From positions 96,078 to 160,077 of the forward strand of contig NZ_SIJH01000010.1 of assembly GCF_004762095.1 (NCBI RefSeq): a stretch of DNA of 64,000 nt. The letters run 5' to 3'. Both the position numbers and the translations under genes were made by a program. The stretch's first letter is position 1. Every line of letters begins with the position of its first letter. Positions 46,411 through 54,692 of the stretch are shown here, in pieces. The notes under the pieces are model-generated. The model was not told where the DNA came from, did no database searches, and worked only from the letters and a program-made list of their open reading frames with translations. This DNA comes from Tabrizicola caldifontis. GTDB taxonomy: Bacteria > Pseudomonadota > Alphaproteobacteria > Rhodobacterales > Rhodobacteraceae.

Positions 46411-47973
46411 ATGGACCTTTTCGACAACGGCCCGACAGCGCAGGGCAACCAGCCGGAATACACCGTTTCCGAGCTTTCGGGTGCGGTGAAGCGGGTGATC
46501 GAGGGCGAATTCGGCTTCGTCCGGGTCAGGGGCGAGGTGGGGCGGGTCAGCCGGCCGGCCTCGGGGCATTTGTATTTCGACCTGAAGGACGACCGTGCCG
46601 TGATCGCGGCGGTCAGCTGGAAAGGCCAGGTGGCGCGGATGCAGGTGCGCCCGGAAGAGGGGATGGAGGTCGTGGCCACGGGCCGGATGACCACCTTTCC
46701 GGGCCAGTCGAAATATCAACTGATCGTCGAGGATGTGGTCCCGGCCGGCGCGGGCGCGCTGATGGCGATGCTGGAAAAGCGCAAGGCCGCACTGGCGGCC
46801 GAGGGGCTGTTCGACCAGGGAAGGAAGAAGCCGATCCCCTATCTGCCGCGGGTGATCGGGGTCGTGACCTCTCCCAGCGGGGCGGTGATCCGGGACATCC
46901 TGCACCGTCTGCGCGACCGCTTTCCGCGGCATGTGCTGGTCTGGCCGGTGGCGGTGCAGGGCCAGTCCTGCGCGGCCGAGGTGGCCGCCGCGATCCGGGG
47001 GTTCAACGCGATCGAGCCCGGGGGGCCGATCCCGCGCCCCGATGTGCTGATCGTGGCGCGGGGCGGAGGGTCGCTGGAGGACCTCTGGGGCTTCAACGAG
47101 GAGGTGGTGGTGCGCGCGGCGGCGGCCTCGCGCATTCCGCTGATCAGCGCCGTGGGGCACGAGACGGACACCACGCTGATCGACTACGCCGCCGACCTGC
47201 GCGCGCCCACGCCCACTGCGGCGGCGGAGCTGGCGGTGCCAGTGCGGCTGGAGCTGGTGGCGGCGCTGGAGGCCCTGGGTGCGCGGCTGGTGCGCGGGGC
47301 GGTGCAGGGGGTGACGTTGCGCGGCCAGCGGCTGCGTGATCTGTCACGCGCGCTGCCCCGGCCAGAGGCATTGCTGGCGACGCCCCGGCAACGGCTGGAC
47401 ACAGCGGCGATGCGGCTTTCGGCGGGGCTGGGGCTGGCCGCGGCGGTGAAGCACCGCGCTTTCGATCGCGTGGCGGGGCGGTTGCAGCCGGGGGCACTGC
47501 GGGCTGGGCTGGCGCGGCAGCGCGACCAGCTGGCGGCCAGGGCCGACAGGTTGCACCGTGCCGTTGCCCAGCGGCTGGACCGGCGGGGCGAGCGGCTGAC
47601 TGGCCTGGCTGCCCGGCTGACCCCGGCCCTCGTCCGGCTTCTGGGCGAGGCAGCGCGACGGGCGGCCGAGGGGCGGGCGCGGCTTTCGGTGCTGGCTGAC
47701 CGGCTGGAGGCGGCCCCGACGGCGCGGCTGGCCCGGCTTCGCGACCGACTGGAGGCCCTGGACCGGACCCGGACGACGCTGGGCTATCACGCGACCCTGA
47801 AGCGGGGCTATGCGGTGGTGCGCGGCGACGGGGCAGTGGTAACGACGAAGGCAAGGGCGGCGGCAGCGGCGGCCCTGGAGATCGAGTTCCACGATGGTCG
47901 GCTGGCGCTGGGGGCAGGTCCAGCGCGACAGGGCAGGGATGGGGGCGAAGGCGGACAGGGAAGCCTTTTCTGA
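46411..47973 (+). CDS. xseA: Exodeoxyribonuclease VII large subunit
   Basis: XseA, with XseB (not in this window), degrades single-stranded DNA. The 520-residue protein has the OB-fold N terminus ([27 protein letters not shown]), the catalytic core [28 protein letters not shown] region (about 150-180), [48 protein letters not shown], and a long helical C terminus rich in LxxRxxRL. The ATG follows GGAGGGCAAGC. Confidence 0.95.
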   Translation: [520 protein letters not shown]

Positions 47974-48320
47974 AACGGCGTGCCGCCCGTGGGGCATCGA
48001 GCCCCCCTACGCGGCCTTAGGCGTATGAAACGGTGGCCGGGGTCGCCGGGATCACCGCAGGCTCGTCTTGAGGGTCTGCTGCGCAAGCCTGGGGCGAATC
48101 CCCGGATGCGGCCGAGTGAAGACCTGTCGCTCAATCCGTTTGGCGGGAACCGCAAGATACGAGTTGAAAGGCGCACCGCGTCATGCGGCGCAAGTCCGTG
48201 GACGCTGCGGCACCTTGACCGGGTCACCACCGCAGGCGCGTCGTGTCCGTCACCGCGGCACTGTCACGGTAGCCGCAGGCACCCAGGGTTGTCCCGGGGA
48301 AAGGCACAATGGGCTGGCGC
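47974..48320. other. 347-base non-coding stretch after xseA with hairpin
   Basis: GGGGC-ATCGA-GCCCC (47991-48005) lies 17 bases after the xseA stop; on the minus strand the element reads CGTAGGGGGGCTCGATGCCCC, like the hairpin at 35754-35777. The remainder has small G/C dyads (for example GGGG-CGAAT-CCCC near 48091) but no frame with a ribosome site or protein-like composition. It may be decayed sequence. Confidence 0.5.
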
Positions 48321-48710
48321 TCATGACCCCAGGTCGGGGCCGGGACAGGCAAGCGGCTGGTGAGAGATGGTCACCTCTGCCACAGGCGAGTCCGGGTTTC
48401 CGGCGATCCTTGCAAGGACACGGTCGCCATCGCGCCAGAAGCTCCAGCAGTGCGGCCCGGGACCGGTTTCGTAGTGAAAGCAGATATCGCCGCCCTGGGG
48501 ATACCACTGGCCTGCGACGCATGCCCCGCCGGCATCGGCATCAAGCGTCCGCCGATCCGGGAAATGCTGTTCACTGCCCCAGAGCTGTCCGTCGATGCGA
48601 TAGTCGAGTGTGCGACCGTTGGACCAGGACTCGAACTCTTCCGGCGTCATCCGTGTCTGGGCCTCGACGGTGGCGCCGGAAAGGGCAAGAATCAGGGCCG
48701 GGCGCAGCAT
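48321..48710 (-). CDS. Secreted tandem-family protein 1 (129 aa, unknown function)
   Basis: Third gene in transcription order of a three-paralogue array. A signal peptide (MLRPALILALSGATVEAQ) is followed by MTPEEFESWSNGRTLDY, then CVAGQWYPQGGDICFHYETGPGPHCWSFW and the C-terminal PLACPGPDLG. Four cysteines occupy the same places in all three copies, suggesting two disulfides in the periplasm. This is the most divergent copy: the EEYLPGRRVRW block is replaced by EQHFPDRRTLD. One base separates it from the preceding gene. I do not recognise a named family. Confidence 0.8.
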   Translation of the reverse strand: MLRPALILALSGATVEAQTRMTPEEFESWSNGRTLDYRIDGQLWGSEQHFPDRRTLDADAGGACVAGQWYPQGGDICFHYETGPGPHCWSFWRDGDRVLARIAGNPDSPVAEVTISHQPLACPGPDLGS

Positions 48711-48711
48711 C

Positions 48712-49104
48712 TCAGGCCCCCACGTCCGGGCCGGGGCAGGAGAGCGGCGTCGCGCTGCGCTCGGTCTCGTGAAGCTCGGCCCCTGGCTCTGCCTCGGTGG
48801 ACAGGGCTGCCAGCGCGCCAGCTTCCATCCAGAAGGTCCAGCAGTGCGGGGTCGGATCACTTTCGTAAACGAAGCAGATCGCCTGACCTTCGGGATACCA
48901 GGTGCCATGCTGGCAGATGCCGGGTGCCACCGACCAGCGGACCTTGCGGCCCGGCAGGTATTCCTCGATGCCGAACACCTGGTCCTGCTGGCGGTAGGTG
49001 ATTGTCTGGCCAGTCACATGTGCCTCGAAGGCCTCGGCGGTCAGCGGCGGGTTCGCATGGGCGAGGCCGGGCATCAGGCCCAGCATGAGAATGGCCAGCC
49101 GCAT
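48712..49104 (-). CDS. Secreted tandem-family protein 2 (130 aa, unknown function)
   Basis: Middle paralogue. Signal peptide MRLAILMLGLMPGLAHA, then LTAEAFEAHVTGQTITYRQQ, IEEYLPGRKVRWSV, CQHGTWYPEGQAICFVYESDPTPHCWTFW and the terminal PLSCPGPDVGA. The conserved WY, CF-YE, DPTP-CW and GPDVG residues match the third copy closely. Four bases separate it from copy 3. A compact secreted beta-rich domain is likely; function unknown. Confidence 0.82.
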   Translation of the reverse strand: MRLAILMLGLMPGLAHANPPLTAEAFEAHVTGQTITYRQQDQVFGIEEYLPGRKVRWSVAPGICQHGTWYPEGQAICFVYESDPTPHCWTFWMEAGALAALSTEAEPGAELHETERSATPLSCPGPDVGA

Positions 49105-49108
49105 CGGC

Positions 49109-49507
49109 TCAGACCCCCACATCGGGACCGGCACAGGGCAGCGGGCCGCCGTCACGCGAGGATTCCAGAATCTCCCAGCCGCCACCTTCGCCCATGTAAC
49201 GGCCACGAATGCGACCGTCTTCCAGGAAATACAGCCAGCAGGCAGGAGTGGGGTCGTCTTCGTAAGCGAAACAGATCTGGTCGTCCTTTTCATACCAGAT
49301 GCCGTAGATGCAAAGCTCGCCCTCGAAAGCCCAGCGGACGCGGCGTCCGGGCAGATATTCCTCGGTGCCGAACAGGCCGTTGCCGTAGTCGTAGGTGATG
49401 GTCTCGTTCGTGGTATTTGCCTCGAACTCGGCACCCGTCATGGGGGTTTCAGCCAGAGCCGGCAGGGCTGCGACGAAAAGGGAAAGGCCGGCAAGAACAG
49501 GTCGCAT
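49109..49507 (-). CDS. Secreted tandem-family protein 3 (132 aa, unknown function)
   Basis: First paralogue in transcription order. Signal peptide MRPVLAGLSLFVAALPALA, then MTGAEFEANTTNETITYDYG, GTEEYLPGRRVRWAF, CIYGIWYEKDDQICFAYEDDPTPACWLYF, ending PLPCAGPDVGV. It is more acidic than its neighbours. It lies 56 bases after the AlkB-like gene in the same direction, so the array could be co-transcribed with that membrane hydroxylase. Role unknown. Confidence 0.82.
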   Translation of the reverse strand: MRPVLAGLSLFVAALPALAETPMTGAEFEANTTNETITYDYGNGLFGTEEYLPGRRVRWAFEGELCIYGIWYEKDDQICFAYEDDPTPACWLYFLEDGRIRGRYMGEGGGWEILESSRDGGPLPCAGPDVGV

Positions 49508-49563
49508 CAATCGCTCCGGGAACTTCGGGGCGGAAGGTGCCAGAGAGTGGCGCTGATTTCCAG

Positions 49564-50631
49564 TCAAGCCCGCGTGTCCTGCGCCGGTGTGGGGGGCCGG
49601 TGCCAGCGCACGAGATGGGGACGAATCGCGCGACGCCAAAGACGGGGCATCAGCGCCAGCGTGCAGGCGACGGGAAGGGGCCAGGGCAGGCGGGGGGCTT
49701 CTTCGGGCGGTGGCAGGCGCAGGGCGGGGAAGGGGCGCCCGGGACTGGTGTGATGGTCGGAGTGGCGCGGGGCGTTCAGCATCAGCGCCGAGGTGAACCA
49801 ATGTGCGGTGTTCCAGCTGTGACGGGGGCCGACGGGTTCCAGCCTGCCATCTGCGCGCTGGCTTCGGGTCAGGCCATAGTGCTGGACGTAGTCGGACAGC
49901 AGGATCTGCATCTGGGCATGGAGTGACAGCAGTACCCAGACCAGAACCCCGGCCGGGCCGGCCACCAGCAGGGCGGTGGCAAGGGCCAGGGCGCTTCCGG
50001 CCAGGTAGCCGGCATAGGGGTGCAGGCCTTTCCACGGGCTGCGGGCGCGCAACTCGGCTTCGGCCTGGTAGCCCTGGACGAAGCTGCCATGCCAGGCGCG
50101 CAGGGCGAAGCGATAGAAGCTTTCGCCTGCGCGAGCTGTGTTGGGATCCAGGGCGCTGGCGACATGACGGTGATGTACCAGCCGGTGGGCGCTGGCATGA
50201 TGACCGAACAGCAGGGCGGAATAGACCGCAGCCCCCAGCCGGAAAAGTTGGCGCCGGGGGCGGTGGATCAATTCGTGCGCGGCGGGATGCGCGACCTGAC
50301 CCAGCCAGAGACCTGTGGCGAAGAACACAAGCACCCGTTCGCCCGCCGCAAGGCCGCTTTCGCCCGCAATGGCCCAGGTCGCGACCGGCAGGGCAGTCAG
50401 CGCACCGATCGCCACGCTGACGAGGAGCAGGTCGGCAGCAGGGAATTCTTCCCCCTCGGCACTGCCAGCGGTCAGCGGGATCAGCTGGTCCAGCATGACG
50501 GTGAGTATGGCCATGTACAGAAACGCGGCCCAAAGCCATATCCCGCCCACCAGCGCCCCCAGCGCAAGAAGCGGCAGGGGCAGAAGGGCGGCCAACGCAA
50601 AGGAGGCCAAGGGCAGGGGGCGGCCAGTCAT
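49564..50631 (-). CDS. AlkB-like integral-membrane di-iron monooxygenase
   Basis: A 355-residue membrane protein with about six helices and the histidine clusters of the alkane hydroxylase/xylene monooxygenase family: AAHELIHR, HHASAHRLVHHRHVA, DYVQHYGLTR and NAPRHSDHHTSPGRPF. These bind two irons on the cytoplasmic side and hydroxylate terminal carbons using electrons from rubredoxin. No rubredoxin gene is adjacent. The start at MTGRPLPLA is chosen because upstream sequence overlaps the divergent ftsY region. Substrate (alkane, fatty acid or other) is open. Confidence 0.85.
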   Translation of the reverse strand: MTGRPLPLASFALAALLPLPLLALGALVGGIWLWAAFLYMAILTVMLDQLIPLTAGSAEGEEFPAADLLLVSVAIGALTALPVATWAIAGESGLAAGERVLVFFATGLWLGQVAHPAAHELIHRPRRQLFRLGAAVYSALLFGHHASAHRLVHHRHVASALDPNTARAGESFYRFALRAWHGSFVQGYQAEAELRARSPWKGLHPYAGYLAGSALALATALLVAGPAGVLVWVLLSLHAQMQILLSDYVQHYGLTRSQRADGRLEPVGPRHSWNTAHWFTSALMLNAPRHSDHHTSPGRPFPALRLPPPEEAPRLPWPLPVACTLALMPRLWRRAIRPHLVRWHRPPTPAQDTRA

Positions 50632-50836
50632 GGGCTGGAAAGTAACATCCCCGCGCGGCCCTGCCAGTCGCGAGATTGCCGCAGGCAGGACGCAGTCCGT
50701 TTGTCGCCCCACCACGCCAGCCTCGCTTCTGTGGGAAAGACAGGGCAGCGATCGTCGAGCTCGGTCAGTCGGCGGGACTTTCCACGCGCGGCCAAAGCGA
50801 TTAGGTGGAAGAAAACGGCAGGAAAGGCGGTGGGCC

Positions 50837-51901
50837 ATGTCCTTTTTCAAGAAGCTGAAGGACCGTCTGTTCCGTTCCTCGGACAAGATTGGCGAGGGGC
50901 TGGAGGCGCTGGTCGCCGAAGGGGGGCCAGGGGACGAGGCTGGCGCGGCCCCTGCCCCGGCTGCACCCTCGACGGCGCCCGACACCGGATCTGTCGCGTC
51001 GCCCGCTCCGGCCGAATCCGCGAAACCAGGCCTGCTGGGGCGCATCCTGGGCCGGGGCGAGGAAAGCCGCCGTGTCCTGGACGATGCCATGCTGGAAAGC
51101 CTGGAGGAACTGCTGATCCAGGCCGACATGGGGGTTGAGACGGCGGTGCGCGTGACGGCGAACATCGCCGAGAGGCGCTTCGGCAAACGGGTCTCGGCAG
51201 CCGAGCTGCGCGCGGCGCTGGCGGCCGAGGTGGCGCGGATCATGCAGCCGGTGGCGCGGCCGATGCCCCTTTATCCGCAGAAGCCGCAGGTCGTGCTGGT
51301 GGTAGGGGTGAACGGGTCGGGCAAGACCACGACGATCGGCAAGCTGGCCAGCCAGTTCAAGGCCGCCGGCAAGCAGGTGGTGATCGCAGCCGGCGATACC
51401 TTCCGCGCGGCTGCGGTGGATCAGCTGAAGATCTGGGGCGAACGGGCGGGCGTCCCCGTGCTGACCGCCCCCGAAGGCTCGGACCCCGCAAGCCTCGCCT
51501 TTGATGCGCTGACGAAGGCCAAGGCCGAGGGCGCGGACCTGCTGCTGATCGACACGGCAGGCCGCTTGCAGAACCGGGCCGACCTGATGGAGGAACTGGC
51601 CAAGATCTTCCGCGTGATCCGAAAGGTCGATCCGACCGCGCCGCACAACACGCTGCTGGTGCTGGACGCGACCACCGGCCAGAACGCGCTGACCCAGGTG
51701 GAGATCTTCCGCAGGATCGCCGATGTCTCGGGCCTCGTGATGACCAAACTGGACGGCACCGCCAAGGGCGGCGTGTTGGTGGCGCTGGCCGACCGCTTCG
51801 GCCTGCCGATCCATGCCATCGGCGTGGGCGAACAGATCGACGACCTCGCCCCGTTTGACCCCGATGATTTTGCCCGTGCGCTGGTGGGATCTGAAGGTTG
51901 A
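50837..51901 (+). CDS. ftsY: Signal recognition particle receptor FtsY
   Basis: The SRP receptor GTPase that docks ribosome-nascent chain complexes at the inner membrane. A 354-residue protein: short acidic/Ala-Pro A region (about 20-65), N domain helices, then the G domain with GVNGSGKTTTIGKLA, AAGDTFRAAAVDQL, LIDTAGRLQNRADLMEEL and TKLDGTAKGG. The start at MSFFKKLKDR gives the normal amphipathic membrane-targeting helix. A clear terminator follows immediately. Confidence 0.97.
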   Translation: MSFFKKLKDRLFRSSDKIGEGLEALVAEGGPGDEAGAAPAPAAPSTAPDTGSVASPAPAESAKPGLLGRILGRGEESRRVLDDAMLESLEELLIQADMGVETAVRVTANIAERRFGKRVSAAELRAALAAEVARIMQPVARPMPLYPQKPQVVLVVGVNGSGKTTTIGKLASQFKAAGKQVVIAAGDTFRAAAVDQLKIWGERAGVPVLTAPEGSDPASLAFDALTKAKAEGADLLLIDTAGRLQNRADLMEELAKIFRVIRKVDPTAPHNTLLVLDATTGQNALTQVEIFRRIADVSGLVMTKLDGTAKGGVLVALADRFGLPIHAIGVGEQIDDLAPFDPDDFARALVGSEG

Positions 51902-51924
51902 GGGGCCATTCGACGGCCCCTTTT
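51902..51924 (+). terminator. Intrinsic terminator of ftsY
   Basis: GGGGCC (51902-51907) and GGCCCC (51915-51920) enclose ATTCGAC and are followed by TTTT. The stem begins directly after the ftsY stop codon. The remaining 228 bases before yciB hold nothing I recognise. Confidence 0.88.
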
Positions 51925-52152
51925 GCGCCAGAGCGGATCGGGCCTTGCGTGGCCGGCCCGGTCCCTTCCGCCCAAGGGACGTCCCCCTGGTGCCTGTCGG
52001 GCGGTGACGCGATTGTGCCTCGACAGCGGGATGCGGGGGCCGGGCTTGCCACCTGTCTCGGCCGCCCGTGGCATCCTGCCATGCGCCGCCGCCCTTGAAC
52101 CGCTGACCGATCCGGGCCAGATAGGCGGAACAAGGAACGGGAAGGGCCCAGG

Positions 52153-52761
52153 ATGGCTGAGCGGAAGATCAATCCGGTGCTGAAGCAAGTGCTGGAACTG
52201 GGGCCGACGCTGGCCTTTTTCGTGATCTACATGTGGATCAAGGATGACTCGTTCCTGATCGCCGGAACCGAATATTCGGGCTTCATTGTGGCGGCGGTCA
52301 TTCTGGTGCCGCTGCTTCTGGCCTCGATTGCGGCCCTGTGGTGGCTGACGGGCGCCTTGTCGCGCATGCAGATCTTTGTTGCCGTGATGGTCGTGTTCTT
52401 TGGTGGGCTGACCGCCTGGTTTAACGATGAGAGTTTCTTCAAGATGAAGACGACGATCGTCTATGGCACCTTCGCGCTGATCCTTGGCGCGGGCCTGCTG
52501 CGTGGGGTCAGCCTGCTGCAATGGGTAATGTCCGAAGCTTTGCCAATGAAACCAGAGGGCTGGATGATCCTGACCCGGCGGCTGGCGCTGATGTTTGCGG
52601 CCTTGGCCATTGCGAACGAAGGGATCTGGCGCACGCAATCGACAGAGCTTTGGGTGAAGCTTGAAACGTTCGCCATGCCCGCCGCGCTGTTCCTGTTCCT
52701 GATGGCGCAGTTCGCGATGCTGGCGCGCTACATGGAAGAGCCGCCCGAAGACAAGCCCTGA
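52153..52761 (+). CDS. yciB: Inner-membrane septation protein YciB
   Basis: A 202-residue protein with five to six helices, matching YciB/IspZ: VLELGPTLAFFVIYMW at the N terminus, FGGLTAWFNDESFFKMKTTIVYGTFALIL in the middle (about 82-110) and ANEGIWRTQSTELWVKLETF. YciB is needed for normal cell-envelope integrity and septation in several bacteria. It follows ftsY, an order common in alphaproteobacteria. Confidence 0.94.
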   Translation: MAERKINPVLKQVLELGPTLAFFVIYMWIKDDSFLIAGTEYSGFIVAAVILVPLLLASIAALWWLTGALSRMQIFVAVMVVFFGGLTAWFNDESFFKMKTTIVYGTFALILGAGLLRGVSLLQWVMSEALPMKPEGWMILTRRLALMFAALAIANEGIWRTQSTELWVKLETFAMPAALFLFLMAQFAMLARYMEEPPEDKP

Positions 52762-52860
52762 CAGAGTGCACAGGAATGCCGCCTGAAGGTCAGCTTCCTG
52801 CCGCAGACCTGCCTTGATGCGCGGATAATGAGAACGGCGAAGCTGTGGGAGTTCGCCGCC

Positions 52861-53496
52861 ATGCACCGCCAGCCGTTCGACGTGATCCGCCTGTTCCTGA
52901 GCCTGTTCCAGGATCTGCCGCCGATCTCGCGCAGCATGTACATTCCCGGCGCAGTGCTCTTGCTGGGCTACCCGGCCCTGTCAGTGCTTCTTGGCGCCGA
53001 CCACGAAGGTCAGGCCTTCGTTACGGCCTTCCTGCTGGCGCTGGCGGTTCGTATCGCGCTGGGGTTCGAGGGCATGGTCCTGCGGATGCGGACGCGCTAT
53101 TCGCCCGCTCGCACGGCCTTGCTGGCGCTCAGCTTTGCGGGGCTGCCGCTTCTGGTGCTGGCCGCAGTCGATGCGCCGATCTGGTGCCAGAGGATGCAGA
53201 GCGTGTTCTATGTTGTCATCGGTGCCATCTTCCTGATGGATGTCCTGAAGAACCGCAACGACACCGCCGCCAGCTTCTGGCCTGACGCGGAAATGCGCGG
53301 CCACCTGCCGAACCTTACCCGGATGATGGTGGTATACAACTTCGCCTTCCTGCTGCTGAACGAAACGCTGATCCAGGTGATGGATGCCTCGCACTGGTTG
53401 CTGTTCTGGGCGGTCCTGCCGGTAATCGGCCAGATGGTCCTGCGCGCCATGGTGCTGACGGTGATCAATCTGGACGATGACGGCCAACCGGTCTGA
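52861..53496 (+). CDS. Integral membrane protein of unknown function
   Basis: A 211-residue protein with about five hydrophobic segments (YIPGAVLLLGYPALSVLLG, FVTAFLLALAVRIALGF, TALLALSFAGLPLLVLAAV, SVFYVVIGAIFLMDVL, LLFWAVLPVIGQMVLRAMV). I start at MHRQPFDVI, which follows GGGAG; an ATG at 52828 would add 11 residues without a ribosome site. It lies 99 bases after yciB and may be co-transcribed. No family is recognised. Confidence 0.78.
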   Translation: MHRQPFDVIRLFLSLFQDLPPISRSMYIPGAVLLLGYPALSVLLGADHEGQAFVTAFLLALAVRIALGFEGMVLRMRTRYSPARTALLALSFAGLPLLVLAAVDAPIWCQRMQSVFYVVIGAIFLMDVLKNRNDTAASFWPDAEMRGHLPNLTRMMVVYNFAFLLLNETLIQVMDASHWLLFWAVLPVIGQMVLRAMVLTVINLDDDGQPV

Positions 53497-53512
53497 GGGG
53501 TGGCGTTCGGCT

Positions 53513-53680
53513 TCAGGCCTTCGCGAGACATGTATTCTTCTTCACATCAAGGCAGCGTCTGAGCGCCGTCAGCACCGCTGCCGGCGTGTTCGACAGCGGA
53601 AGGAAGCCAAGGCCCGACAGGCTGCGAGCGTAGGTGCGGGACAGGCCGGGTTCAAGGCGCATGGCCTCGGAATAGCTGGC
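53513..53680 (-). pseudogene. In-frame 3' remnant of the TPR gene beyond an internal TAA
   Basis: Directly after the TAA at 53683-53681 the same frame stays open for 55 codons and reads like the missing end of a TPR protein: ASYSEAMRLEPGLSRTYARS, then LSGLGFLPL and a terminal CLDVKKNTC. The first part completes the TPR motif that the stop cuts in the middle (LDRLDDV, stop, ASYSEAMRLEPG). Its TGA lies 17 bases from the convergent gene end, so the space is fully used if the stop is ignored. Confidence 0.6.
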
Positions 53681-54634
53681 TTAGACGTCGTCAAGCCGGT
53701 CCAGCGCCACGTCGATCCGCGCCAGGGTGTCGTGAAAGATCGCCGCCATCTGCTTGTCGTCGGGGTTGCTGCGCAAGATCTGCGTTGCAGCATCGGCCTC
53801 GGCCGCCTTGCCCGCATCCAGAAGGGCACGGCCCAGGATGTGCAATGCCGTAAGGTTGTCCGGATAGCGGGCGAGCAGGGCCAGCGCCCCGGCGGTGACG
53901 GTTTCGGGGGACTCCATCTGTGCCACAGCCATCAGCCGGCGGGACAGGATGTCTACCTCGATCACCGGATTGGGGTTTGGCACGACATCCGGGCTCATTG
54001 CCTTGTCGGCGGTGGTGATCACCTCCTGATGGCGGCCCAGCACGGCCAGCGCGGCCAGCTTGTTCCAGTAGGCGTTCTGGTAGCCGGGCGCCAGTGCGAT
54101 GGCCATGTCGAAATAGCTGATCGCCTCTTGCGCGCGGCCGAGTACGGTCACGCAGCGGCCCTTCATCTCGTTCGCAAAGGCATGTTCGGGATCAAGACGC
54201 AGTGCGTTGTCGGCATCGTCGGAACACCGCTGATCCATTCGGAATTGCCACCAGGCCTCTGCCCCGTTGGCCCAGGCGTCTGCATGGTCTTCGACTGCCA
54301 GCGCCGCGGAATAATGCGCGAGGGCCCCGGCCAGATCGCCCTGATCATGGCGGACATTGCCCAGTTCGACCCAGACCCAGGAATTGTCCAGAGTCACCTC
54401 CAGCGCCTGTTGCAGGGTTGCCGCCGCAGCTTCGTAGTCGCCCAGCATCCGCTGCGCCTCGCCCTTCATCGCCAGGGCAAAGGCCGCGTCGCCGGGATTG
54501 TCCGACGCATCTAACGCCTGATCGCAGAGCGAGATACGGGCGGTGTAGTTGCCGCTGCGGTCGGCGCAGGTTTGCGACCAGGCCGGGATTGCGGGCAGCA
54601 GGACGGCAAGGATGAGGACGAGTGGGTGCCGCAT
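53681..54634 (-). CDS. Exported TPR-repeat protein, probably truncated
   Basis: A 317-residue protein with a signal peptide (MRHPLVLILAVLLPAIPAWS) and at least six tetratricopeptide repeats, for example ALAMKGEAQRMLGDYEAAAATLQQAL, VWVELGNVRHDQGDLAGALAHYSAAL and AYWNKLAALAVLGRHQEVITTADKAM. TPRs bind partner proteins; the location would be periplasmic. The gene ends at a TAA inside a repeat, and the frame continues sensibly afterwards (53513-53680), so this copy is likely nonsense-mutated or the base is a sequence error. It lies 58 bases after the hydrolase gene. Confidence 0.8.
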   Translation of the reverse strand: MRHPLVLILAVLLPAIPAWSQTCADRSGNYTARISLCDQALDASDNPGDAAFALAMKGEAQRMLGDYEAAAATLQQALEVTLDNSWVWVELGNVRHDQGDLAGALAHYSAALAVEDHADAWANGAEAWWQFRMDQRCSDDADNALRLDPEHAFANEMKGRCVTVLGRAQEAISYFDMAIALAPGYQNAYWNKLAALAVLGRHQEVITTADKAMSPDVVPNPNPVIEVDILSRRLMAVAQMESPETVTAGALALLARYPDNLTALHILGRALLDAGKAAEADAATQILRSNPDDKQMAAIFHDTLARIDVALDRLDDV

Positions 54635-54692
54635 CAGGGGCTGCGGAAAACCGGGTGCCAGGTCACGACTGTCGCGCGGGTTCCGGCGAAAA

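Noticed and set aside
47974..48320. Small RNA gene after xseA
   Set aside because: Only a 5-pair hairpin and scattered dyads; no promoter plus terminator pair could be set.
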